Source of the DNA: an uncultured Christensenellaceae bacterium
GTDB taxonomy: Bacteria > Bacillota > Clostridia > Christensenellales > Borkfalkiaceae
Assembly (NCBI GenBank): GCA_910586825.1
Contig: CAJUJF010000011.1
Span: 9,290-63,633 of the forward strand
Direction of reading: 5' to 3'
DNA length: 54,344 nucleotides
The notes beneath the pieces are model-generated. The model saw only the letters and a list, made by a program, of their open reading frames with translations, did not search any database and had not been told where the DNA came from. Position 1 is the stretch's first letter. Every line of letters begins with the position of its first letter. The position numbers and the translations under genes are program-made. This document shows, piece after piece, positions 32,793 to 40,069 of this stretch.

Positions 32793-33448
32793 GTCTCGAT
32801 CCCCCCGAAGATTTCCTTCATGTGCGCTTTCAGCGTGAGGTTGGCAAATTTCAGATTTTTTTCAAACTGCTCGGTCGTGCTTCCGCGGCCGTATACGTCC
32901 GAAATCGATTTGACTGAGATCAGCGGAACGCCTGCATACTTGCACACCTGTGCGATCGCGGCGCCCTCCATGTCGCGGATATCGCAGCCGAGTTCGAGCA
33001 GTAGCGCGTGATCGGCGGGGGAGTCGTTGAAGCGGTCGCCCGAACCGAGCGCGCGGCGGGGAAACCCGATTTTTTCGGGCGCGGTAAGAGGCAGAAAGTT
33101 CTCCGTCTCGCCGTCGAGCGTGCCGATCTTTCCGCCTTCGCATTGCGTGATGTCGAAGTCGTACTGCACCGCTTTTTCGATGAGGTAGATCTCGGCGATT
33201 TCGGTGTTTGCATGAAGTCCGCCCGCAACGCCGAAGTTCAGGATCACGTCCGCGCCCTTCGCGATGGCGGCGCACGCGCCCGCGGCGGCGTTTACTTTTC
33301 CCACGCCGCATACGACGATAAGCACGTCTTTCCCGAACGCCTTGCCGAAATGAATGGTTTTTCCGTACGCCGTCTGAATGTCCTCGACGTCCGTTTGCGA
33401 AAGCAAGGCCTCCGCTTCGCTGTCCAATGCGATCACGCAACCGATCAT
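32789..33448 (-). CDS. mtnN: 5'-methylthioadenosine/S-adenosylhomocysteine nucleosidase
   Basis: A 219-residue nucleoside-phosphorylase-fold hydrolase (Pfs/MTAN) that produces S-ribosylhomocysteine for LuxS. It shows IVVCGVGKVNAAAGACAAI, NFGVAGGL, the catalytic DMEGAAIAQVCK and VKSISDVYG. GGGAGG precedes the ATG. It is first in a two-gene operon with luxS. Confidence 0.95.
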   Translation of the reverse strand: MIGCVIALDSEAEALLSQTDVEDIQTAYGKTIHFGKAFGKDVLIVVCGVGKVNAAAGACAAIAKGADVILNFGVAGGLHANTEIAEIYLIEKAVQYDFDITQCEGGKIGTLDGETENFLPLTAPEKIGFPRRALGSGDRFNDSPADHALLLELGCDIRDMEGAAIAQVCKYAGVPLISVKSISDVYGRGSTTEQFEKNLKFANLTLKAHMKEIFGGIET

Positions 33449-33478
33449 GATTGATTCCTCCCGATCTGTTCCGTTCCT

Positions 33479-33507
33479 ATTGTAACAGATTTATTTCGAT
33501 TTAGCAA
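33479..33507 (-). promoter_or_regulatory. Promoter of the pfs-luxS operon
   Basis: Minus strand TTGCTA (33507-33502), 17-base spacer, TACAAT (33484-33479). The remaining bases to 33697 hold no other clear signal; no convincing plus-strand promoter for the ferritin-like gene was found. Confidence 0.7.
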
Positions 33508-33697
33508 GAAAAGCGCGGGTTGAATTTAAAGCGCGTACGCTCGAATGCGTCTTTGCCGATATGCGCATGCGATTCGGGCGCGCGCCCGCCGATCGCCGCG
33601 GCGGTAAAACAAAGTTTCCTTTCACAAGTTTTTCTTTTCTCTGCTTTCGGGAATATTTTTCGCGGAAATGTCGATAACCTTTTTAAAAGGAGGGTTT

Positions 33698-34945
33698 ATG
33701 AATCCGTTTGAATTAAAGCCGCAGAAAGCGGACAAGTGTTTTACTTCTTGGAACAAAGTTTTTTTAAAGCCGTACGACAAAAATACGGTCGATCCCTATA
33801 CCCGTCTGCGGGTGATTTTGATGTCGGGCACGGAGTTCGAATCGGTGCGTTATTCGAACGCGTTTACCCGTCATTGTTCGAATAACGACGTTCGCCGCCG
33901 TCTCGCGCTCATGCGCCGCGGGGAACAGATCCAGCAAAAACGGGTCGCGGGATTGAAGCCCGCAAACGAGAGCATACTCGAACACACCATCGGTTACGAA
34001 CAGCTCGCCGTCGATCTCACGGCAAACCTTGCGCTGAGCGAGAAAAACAGCTATGTGAAAAAACAGCTCGATTTCGCGCTTCTCGAAGACTTCGACCATC
34101 TGTACCGTTATGCCGATCTCTTGGAGCTCGAAAAAGGCGGCGATCCCAAACGGCTCGTCGGGAACTATACCGAGATCATGCCCGGGCGTCCCACCGTCGC
34201 GGAGTACCGGCATCCTTACGACGACGTCGACTTTTATATCAACGCGCATCTCAACGATTTAAAGACGAAGCTGAACATCAATATCATTACCGCGGCGGAA
34301 CAGCAGACGATGAACTTCTATATGAACGTCGGCAATCTCTACGCTTCCCCGATGGGCAGAAAGCTGTATAACGAAATTGCTATGATCGAGGAACAGCACG
34401 TGACGGGATACGGCTGTTTGAAGGATCCCTGCATGAGTTGGTGGGAAGGCCTCCTCATGAACGAGTACACGGAGTGCTATCTCTATTATTCCTGTTACGA
34501 GGACGAGACGGACGAGCGCATCAAAAAGATTTGGGAAATGCATTTCGAACAGGAGGTCGCGCACTTGCACGAAGCCGCCGATCTGTTGAAAACGTACGAG
34601 GGAAAAGTATGGCAGCAGTGCTTCCCCGAGGGCGGCGCGTTCCCCGAACTGTTGAAATTCCGTTCTCAGAAGGAATACGTGCGCGAAGTATTGAAGAGCG
34701 TGCGGCTCACGGGCGTGGAAGAGGGCTGGGAAGAACTCGACAAGGTGCCCGATTCCTTCCGCTATTTCGGCTATAACGCCAAGGTCAACGGCGATATTTC
34801 AACGGTCGGAACGCATGCGGTCATTGAAAAAGCGATCAAAGAATTCGGTCAGGATTGGCGGTTGCAGAACAAGGAACACCCGATCCGCGCCCTTGCCGAC
34901 AGGAAGAAAGACAACGTCGATACGGGCAGAGTCAAAGGAAAGTAA
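33698..34945 (+). CDS. Ferritin-like superfamily protein of unknown function
   Basis: A 415-residue mostly helical protein. Probable diiron ligands appear as repeated E and E-x-x-H motifs: ESILEHTIGYEQLAVD (about 95-110), MIEEQHVTGYG (about 230), NEYTECYLYYSCYEDE, and HFEQEVAHLHEAADLL (about 290-305). The pattern suits a rubrerythrin/ferritin-like oxidase or oxygen-defence protein, but the protein is much longer than rubrerythrin and has no rubredoxin domain. AAAAGGAGGG supports the ATG at 33698 over an in-frame ATG at 33668. It has its own terminator. Confidence 0.8.
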   Translation: MNPFELKPQKADKCFTSWNKVFLKPYDKNTVDPYTRLRVILMSGTEFESVRYSNAFTRHCSNNDVRRRLALMRRGEQIQQKRVAGLKPANESILEHTIGYEQLAVDLTANLALSEKNSYVKKQLDFALLEDFDHLYRYADLLELEKGGDPKRLVGNYTEIMPGRPTVAEYRHPYDDVDFYINAHLNDLKTKLNINIITAAEQQTMNFYMNVGNLYASPMGRKLYNEIAMIEEQHVTGYGCLKDPCMSWWEGLLMNEYTECYLYYSCYEDETDERIKKIWEMHFEQEVAHLHEAADLLKTYEGKVWQQCFPEGGAFPELLKFRSQKEYVREVLKSVRLTGVEEGWEELDKVPDSFRYFGYNAKVNGDISTVGTHAVIEKAIKEFGQDWRLQNKEHPIRALADRKKDNVDTGRVKGK

Positions 34946-34952
34946 AATATAG

Positions 34953-34985
34953 CCCCGTTTTACCGATTCGGTAAAACGGGGTTTT
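34953..34985 (+). terminator. Terminator after the ferritin-like gene
   Basis: CCCCGTTTTACCG (34953-34965), ATT loop, perfect complement (34969-34981), TTTT. Confidence 0.92.
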
Positions 34986-35004
34986 GCAATTCCGGTCTCC
35001 GCGC

Positions 35005-35033
35005 TTGCCATTTTCGGGTTTTCGTGTTATAAT
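35005..35033 (+). promoter_or_regulatory. Strong promoter directed antisense into the PPTase gene
   Basis: TTGCCA (35005-35010), 17-base spacer, TATAAT (35028-35033), extended -10 TGT. It lies just after a terminator and fires towards the 3' end of a minus-strand gene; the next plus-strand gene starts at 35581. Confidence 0.72.
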
Positions 35034-35050
35034 AAACCGACCGATAAAAG

Positions 35051-35545
35051 TCAGAGATCGAACGGAATCCTTTCGAACGGCTCGGGTCGGGCGGTGCAGA
35101 GCGCGAGTTGGTAATTTTCGATTCGGAAAAAGCATAGATTTACGGGAACGGGCGCGCCGTCTTCATAAAGCGCGCCTCCGCGGAATTCCAATCGGGGAAG
35201 CTTTTCCGCGAGCGTTGCGCCGTTGTATTTCACATAAGCTTCTTTCGCCGTCCAAAGTCTGAAAAAATCTTCGCTCCGTTCGGCGGGCGTCAGGCGTTTC
35301 GAAAGCGCGGCGAGATTGCGCTCTTTGCATTCTTCCGCGTCCAGCCCGACTTCGCATTCTCCCGCCGCGAGCGCGGTGAGTTTGCCGCTGTGGGTGAGAT
35401 TGAAACGGACGGGCGGGTTTTCGAGATAAGGTTTTCCGTGCTTTGTCGATTTGAATACGTGGCAATCGATTTTATATTCCCGTTTCAGAACCGCTTCCGT
35501 AAACGCCTTTCCCGAAACGGGCAGAAACGTATAAAAGATTTTCAT
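35051..35545 (-). CDS. 4'-phosphopantetheinyl transferase (Sfp-like)
   Basis: Transfers phosphopantetheine from CoA to carrier proteins. The 164-residue protein is short for an Sfp type (usually about 220) but holds the core motifs: HGKPYLENPPVRFNLTHSG, VGLDAEECKER (Mg ligands) and FFRLWTAKEAYVKYNG. A natural client would be the acyl carrier protein at 47827, although AcpS types usually serve it; no secondary-metabolite synthase is in the window. ATG 35545 is chosen because the core begins there and the -10 box lies 7 bases upstream; upstream in-frame sequence is a shadow. Confidence 0.87.
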   Translation of the reverse strand: MKIFYTFLPVSGKAFTEAVLKREYKIDCHVFKSTKHGKPYLENPPVRFNLTHSGKLTALAAGECEVGLDAEECKERNLAALSKRLTPAERSEDFFRLWTAKEAYVKYNGATLAEKLPRLEFRGGALYEDGAPVPVNLCFFRIENYQLALCTARPEPFERIPFDL

Positions 35546-35552
35546 ATCGTAT

Positions 35553-35581
35553 AGTATAACACAGAAAACGGAGGTTGTAAA
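35553..35581 (-). promoter_or_regulatory. Promoter of the PPTase gene, leaderless geometry
   Basis: Minus strand TTTACA (35581-35576), 17-base spacer, TATACT (35558-35553), 7 bases to the ATG. The -35 box overlaps the ATG of the divergent gene. Confidence 0.75.
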
Positions 35582-36030
35582 TGACGCGTGCGGAAAAAGC
35601 GAAGAATTATTTTCTCGGCGGATACAGTTGCGCGCAGGCGGTGATGCTTGCGTTTGCCGATCTGCTGAACGTGCCCGAAGTGACGCTGAAAGCGGTTTCT
35701 CTTCCCATGGGCGGGGGGATGGGGCGGCTTCGGCAGACGTGCGGCTCGGTGTCGGGCGCGGCGATGTGTCTCGGCTTGCTCTTTCCCGAAAAGAACAAGA
35801 GCGAGATTTATGCGCTGGTGCAGGAGCTGGCGAACCGTTTCCGCGAAAAAAACGGCAGCTATAATTGCGGGGAGCTGTTGACTGGCGCGGGGCTTCGCGC
35901 AGAACAGTCTCCCGTTGCCGAAGCGCGTACGGCGGAATACTACAAGCGGCGGCCCTGCCCCGACCTCGCGTACGACGCCGCGGAAATTTTAGAAGAGATT
36001 TATTTGAAAGAAAAGGCGCGGAATCCGTAA
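35581..36030 (+). CDS. C_GCAxxG_C_C family redox protein
   Basis: A 149-residue protein of the C_GCAxxG_C_C family, recognised by GGYSCAQAVMLAF, the GGGMGRLRQTCGSVSGA segment and further cysteines (YNCGELL, RPCPDLAYDAAEIL). The conserved cysteines suggest a redox or metal-binding role; the function is unknown. CGGAGGTTG precedes the ATG. Only 35 bases separate it from the divergent PPTase start and no plus promoter is visible there, so its transcript may start at 35040. Confidence 0.88.
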   Translation: MTRAEKAKNYFLGGYSCAQAVMLAFADLLNVPEVTLKAVSLPMGGGMGRLRQTCGSVSGAAMCLGLLFPEKNKSEIYALVQELANRFREKNGSYNCGELLTGAGLRAEQSPVAEARTAEYYKRRPCPDLAYDAAEILEEIYLKEKARNP

Positions 36031-36059
36031 AAAATAGACGGAATCCGACAAAGATTCGG

Positions 36060-36090
36060 CGCGTGCGCATTTGCGCACGCGTTATTATTT
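36060..36090 (+). terminator. Terminator after the C_GCAxxG_C_C gene
   Basis: CGCGTGCGCA (36060-36069) pairs with TGCGCACGCG (36072-36081), then TTATTATTTT. Confidence 0.8.
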
Positions 36091-36116
36091 TGTCATAAAT
36101 CATCGGGAGGATTTTT

Positions 36117-36455
36117 ATGACGGAAACTTTATTGCTTGACAGACGCACGCAGGGGATGGTAGAGGGCTATGTGCCGGAAGGCGAACTGCTCGTCTCGCTC
36201 GTCCGCTTTTTTTCGATTTTTTCGGACGGCACCCGCTTGCGGATTCTCTCCGCGCTTGCCATTTCCGAAATGTGCGTGACGGACATTTCGCGGGTGCTGT
36301 GCATCAACCAGACGACCGTTTCGCACCAGTTGAGGTTTTTAAAAGACGCGGGCATGGTGCGCACCGAACGGCACGGGAAGATTATCTTCTATTCGCTCTA
36401 TAACGACATCGTGAACGACGTGCTTCTGAAAGGCGTCGAGTTTTTGGGTTATTGA
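36117..36455 (+). CDS. ArsR-family winged-helix regulator
   Basis: A 112-residue repressor-type protein. The winged helix shows FSDGTRLRILSALAISEMCV, TDISRVLCINQTTVSHQLRF, LKDAGMVRTERHGKIIFYSL. The metal-sensing motif of classic ArsR/SmtB (ELCVCDL) appears here as EMCVTDI with a single cysteine, so metal sensing at that site is doubtful; a thiol or other signal is possible. GGGAGGA precedes the ATG. The target is unknown. Confidence 0.9.
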   Translation: MTETLLLDRRTQGMVEGYVPEGELLVSLVRFFSIFSDGTRLRILSALAISEMCVTDISRVLCINQTTVSHQLRFLKDAGMVRTERHGKIIFYSLYNDIVNDVLLKGVEFLGY

Positions 36456-36474
36456 AGAAAATAGGGCGATTTCC

Positions 36475-36503
36475 TTGAAAAAAAGCGAAAAACCGTGTAT
36501 AAT
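36475..36503 (+). promoter_or_regulatory. Promoter of uvrC predicting leaderless mRNA
   Basis: TTGAAA (36475-36480), 17-base spacer, TATAAT (36498-36503), six bases, then ATG 36510. Confidence 0.82.
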
Positions 36504-36509
36504 GGTAGT

Positions 36510-38321
36510 ATGGCTGAGAGCGTTCTTCGCGAAAAATTAAAACTGCTGCCCGATTCTTCCGGCGTGTATATCATGTTCGATCGGGACGGCACGGTGATCT
36601 ACGTGGGGAAAGCGCGGAATTTGAAAAACCGCGTGCGGCAGTATTTCCGCAATTCGCCAAAGCCCGCCAAAGTGCAGGCGATGGTGGAGTGCGTGCGCGA
36701 CTTCGCGTACGTGGTCACGCCGACGGAGGTGGACGCGCTCGCGCTCGAAAATACCTATATCAAGAAGTACAAGCCCAAGTACAATATCTTACTCAAAGAC
36801 GACAAGACCTATCCGTACATCAAAGTGCATACGAAAGAGGCGTTTCCCCGTCTGTCGGTGACCCGCCGTCTGCGCAAGGACGGAAAGTATTTCGGTCCCT
36901 TTATGGGCGGCGTGAGTTGCAAGGAGATTTTAGACGTCGCGGCGAAAGTGTACAGGGTGCGGCTCTGCGGCGTGTCCGTGGGCGGGAAACCGAAAAAACC
37001 CTGTCTGAATTATCACCTCGGCAGATGTCTTGCTCCGTGTGCGGGAGAGTGTTCGAAAGAAGAATACGCCGCGCAGGTGGAAAAGGCGATCGCGTTTTTG
37101 TCGGGCGATTACGAGGAAGCGGAACGGATTCTGAAAGAGAAGATGGCGCAGTTTGCCGAAGAAGAGCAGTTCGAGCTTGCGCTCGACTACCGCAATAAGA
37201 TCGAAATGCTGTCGCGGCTCGGACAGCGGCGGATCACCGCGATGCCCAAGAACGTCGACGCCGATATCTGGGCGCTTTCTTCCAACGGACTGTACGCCGT
37301 CGTCAGCGTGCTCGTCACGCGCGGCGGAACCATGCGCGGCAGCCGCAACTTCGCGCTCGAAGAGGGCGCGGGCGAGCGGGAGGAGGCGATGCTCAGTTTT
37401 CTTACGCAGTATTACGCGGCGCACGAGATCCCGCACGAACTCGTTCTGGACGAGGCGATCGACGACGAACTCCTCCGCGTGTACGCGTTCCGCAAAACGG
37501 GTCGCGCGCTCGCGATCACCCGTCCCAAAACGGGCGTCAAGCGGGAACTTCTCAATATGGCGATCGGCAATGCGGAGGAATATCTCGACAAATCCGTTTC
37601 CGCGATCGAACACAAAAACGACATGACGACGGGCGCTTGCGCGCGGTTGCAGGCGTTATTGGGTCTTTCGAAGTATCCCAAGCGTATGGAATGCTATGAT
37701 ATTTCGAACATCTCGGGCGTCGACAAAGTCGGCTCTATGGTCGTGTTTACCGACGGCGAAGCGGACAAAACGCAGTACCGCCGTTTCCGTATCAAAACCG
37801 TGGAAGGCGCGGACGATTTTGCGTCGCTCAAAGAAGTGTTGGGGCGCAGGCTCGCAAAACTCGGCGGCGAGGAGGAAGAGCGGTTCCCAAAGCCCGATCT
37901 CGTCGTGATCGACGGCGGCAAAGGTCAGCTTTCCGCCGTCAGGGAGATATTCGAAGCTTCGGGAGTGACGGGGATCGATCTGATTTCGCTCGCAAAACGC
38001 GAAGAGGAAATCTTCACGCTCTCTTCGAGCGAAAGCGTAAAACTTGACCGCAGGGATTACGCGCTGAAAGTGTTGCAGCGTATCCGCGACGAAGCGCACC
38101 GGTTCGCGATCACGTATTTCAGGAATCTCCACTCCAAACGCAATCTCTCTTCTCTGCTCGAAGAGATCGGCGGGATCGGCGGCAAAAAGCGCGCGGCGTT
38201 GCTTGAAAAGTTCGGCACGATCGACAGGATCATGCGGGCGGGCGAGGAAGAGTTGGCGCAGGCGGAAGGCGTCGGCAAGGAACTTGCGGCGCGCATCAAA
38301 CGATATTTCGAGGAATTGTAA
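36510..38321 (+). CDS. uvrC: Excinuclease ABC subunit C
   Basis: Dual-incision nuclease of nucleotide-excision repair, 603 residues. The N-terminal GIY-YIG domain shows SSGVYIMFDRDGTVIYVGKA; a UVR motif (EEQFELALDYRNKIEML) binds UvrB; the C-terminal RNase-H-like nuclease (CYDISNISGVDKVGSMVVF, DLVVIDGGKGQL) and tandem helix-hairpin-helix end (IGGIGGKKRAALLEKFGTID) are complete. ATG 36510 is chosen over an in-frame GTG at 36495, which lies inside the promoter. It heads a tight run with Cof-HAD, hprK, U32 and mutS2. Confidence 0.96.
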   Translation: MAESVLREKLKLLPDSSGVYIMFDRDGTVIYVGKARNLKNRVRQYFRNSPKPAKVQAMVECVRDFAYVVTPTEVDALALENTYIKKYKPKYNILLKDDKTYPYIKVHTKEAFPRLSVTRRLRKDGKYFGPFMGGVSCKEILDVAAKVYRVRLCGVSVGGKPKKPCLNYHLGRCLAPCAGECSKEEYAAQVEKAIAFLSGDYEEAERILKEKMAQFAEEEQFELALDYRNKIEMLSRLGQRRITAMPKNVDADIWALSSNGLYAVVSVLVTRGGTMRGSRNFALEEGAGEREEAMLSFLTQYYAAHEIPHELVLDEAIDDELLRVYAFRKTGRALAITRPKTGVKRELLNMAIGNAEEYLDKSVSAIEHKNDMTTGACARLQALLGLSKYPKRMECYDISNISGVDKVGSMVVFTDGEADKTQYRRFRIKTVEGADDFASLKEVLGRRLAKLGGEEEERFPKPDLVVIDGGKGQLSAVREIFEASGVTGIDLISLAKREEEIFTLSSSESVKLDRRDYALKVLQRIRDEAHRFAITYFRNLHSKRNLSSLLEEIGGIGGKKRAALLEKFGTIDRIMRAGEEELAQAEGVGKELAARIKRYFEEL

Positions 38322-38324
38322 CGG

Positions 38325-39143
38325 ATGAAATACGACATTTTTCTTTCGGATTTCGACGGCACGCTCGTACGCGCCGACGGAAAGGTTTCGGAACAGAACA
38401 AACGGGCGATTGCGGCGTACCGCGCCGCGGGCGGGGTCTTCGTGGTCGTGACGGGGCGGACGCTGACTTCCGCGCGTTCGCGGTTGAACGAGCTCGGGAT
38501 CCGCGAAGGGCTCGTCGTCGCCTTTCAGGGCGCGACGATCGCGGACGTCGCCACGGGAAAACTGCTCAAAGACGGCGGGTTTTCGAGCGGCGACGCATTA
38601 AAGGCAATCCGCGTTCTCGAATCTGAGGGCGTGCATATTCACGTCTATACCGTGACGGATTTTTACAGCAACCGCGACGACGAGGGGCTGAAAATTTACG
38701 AACGCGTTTGCGGCATCAAAGCGCAGGTCGTCGACGGCGAACCCATATCCGATTTTGCGGAACGCAACCGCCTGCGGATCGTCAAGATTCTCGCGATGGT
38801 GGACAAAAAGGAGCGCAACGGTCTGAACGAACGCGTGTGCGCGGCGCTCGGCAAGGGCTATTACGTCACCCGTTCGGCGGAGTATTTCGTAGAGATCCTT
38901 CCCGAGGGCGAGAACAAGGGAACCGCGGTGGATTATTTGTCCGAATATTATCGGGTTCCACGCGGCAGGATCGCCGCGATCGGCGACAATTACAACGACT
39001 TGCCCATGCTCGAACGCGCGGGCGGCAAGTTCGCCGTTGCAAACGCGGAATCGCCGTTGAAGGAAATCGCGACCGTCGTGCCGTCGAACGAAGACGACGG
39101 CGTCGCCGCCGCTTTGAAATACGCATTATCGGAGGAAATATGA
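38325..39143 (+). CDS. Cof-type HAD-IIB phosphatase
   Basis: A 272-residue HAD hydrolase with DFDGTLVRADGKVSEQNK (about 7-24), VVTGRTLTSARS, a C2B cap, and the C-terminal KGTAVDYL, AAIGDNYNDLPMLERAG motif. Cof/YidA-type enzymes dephosphorylate sugar phosphates, FMN or pyridoxal phosphate; the substrate is unknown. It starts 3 bases after uvrC and overlaps hprK. Confidence 0.92.
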   Translation: MKYDIFLSDFDGTLVRADGKVSEQNKRAIAAYRAAGGVFVVVTGRTLTSARSRLNELGIREGLVVAFQGATIADVATGKLLKDGGFSSGDALKAIRVLESEGVHIHVYTVTDFYSNRDDEGLKIYERVCGIKAQVVDGEPISDFAERNRLRIVKILAMVDKKERNGLNERVCAALGKGYYVTRSAEYFVEILPEGENKGTAVDYLSEYYRVPRGRIAAIGDNYNDLPMLERAGGKFAVANAESPLKEIATVVPSNEDDGVAAALKYALSEEI

Positions 39144-40066
39144 ACGAAATCGTTTTGCCGAGAGCAACCGTCATGCTCGAAAAATTTGCGGGAGATCTGG
39201 GTCTGGAAATGCTCTATACGGGGCGCGGGATCATGACGCTCACGACGATCAGCGTCGACCGTCCGGGACTGCGGCTTGCGGGCTTCTTTAATTATTTCGA
39301 CGCGGAACGGATTTTGCTGATCGGGCTTGCCGAACACGAGTATATGCGTTCGTTCTCCCCCGACGAGCGGAAGGAAAAGATCGGACGGCTGTTCGAATGC
39401 GGGGAAATCCCCTGCGTGATCTTTTCGCGCGATCTGCCCGTTCTTCCCGAATTTATGGAGAGTGCGCGCGCGTCGGGTACGCCGATCTTCCGTACGAGTA
39501 AAGTCACGAGTTCGTTGATGGCGGATCTTTATATCTATCTCAACCGCTTGCTTGCGCCAGAAACGACGATGCACGGCGTTCTGATGGACGTGTTCGGTTC
39601 GGGAATCTTGCTGACGGGGAACAGCGGCGTCGGGAAGAGCGAAACCGCTATGGAACTGATCAAGCGCGGACACCGTCTTGTTGCGGACGATTCGGTGCTC
39701 ATCAAACGGGTGGAAAACGAGCTTGTCGGAACCGCGCCCGAACGGATCCGTTATTTCATGGAACTCCGCGGCATCGGGATCATCAACGTCAAAAACATGT
39801 ACGGTTCCGGTTCGGTTCTGGGCGAGAAAGAGATCGGACTCGTGTTCGAAATGGAGCCATGGCGGCGGGACAAGGAGTACGACCGCATCGGCGGGGAAAA
39901 AAACTTCGAAGATATTCTCGGCATCAAGGTCCCCAAGCTCACGGTTCCCGTGAGTCCGGGGCGCAACCTCGCGATCCTGATCGAAGTCGCGGCGCGGGAC
40001 CAGCGTTTGAAGAGCATGGGATACGACGCGGCGCAGGAACTGATACAGCGTACGATCGGAAGATAA
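39140..40066 (+). CDS. hprK: HPr kinase/phosphorylase
   Basis: Sensor kinase of carbon catabolite repression that phosphorylates HPr on Ser46 with ATP or pyrophosphate. The 308-residue protein has H145 in MHGVLMDVFG, Walker A TGNSGVGKSETA (160-167 core), RLVADDSVLIKR and the HprK signature in ELRGIGIINVKNMYG. GGAGG precedes the ATG at 39140, which overlaps the stop of the HAD gene. It links with the MsmX-type ATPase at 2346 as part of sugar control, though HPr itself is not here. Confidence 0.95.
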   Translation: MNEIVLPRATVMLEKFAGDLGLEMLYTGRGIMTLTTISVDRPGLRLAGFFNYFDAERILLIGLAEHEYMRSFSPDERKEKIGRLFECGEIPCVIFSRDLPVLPEFMESARASGTPIFRTSKVTSSLMADLYIYLNRLLAPETTMHGVLMDVFGSGILLTGNSGVGKSETAMELIKRGHRLVADDSVLIKRVENELVGTAPERIRYFMELRGIGIINVKNMYGSGSVLGEKEIGLVFEMEPWRRDKEYDRIGGEKNFEDILGIKVPKLTVPVSPGRNLAILIEVAARDQRLKSMGYDAAQELIQRTIGR

Positions 40067-40069
40067 ATT

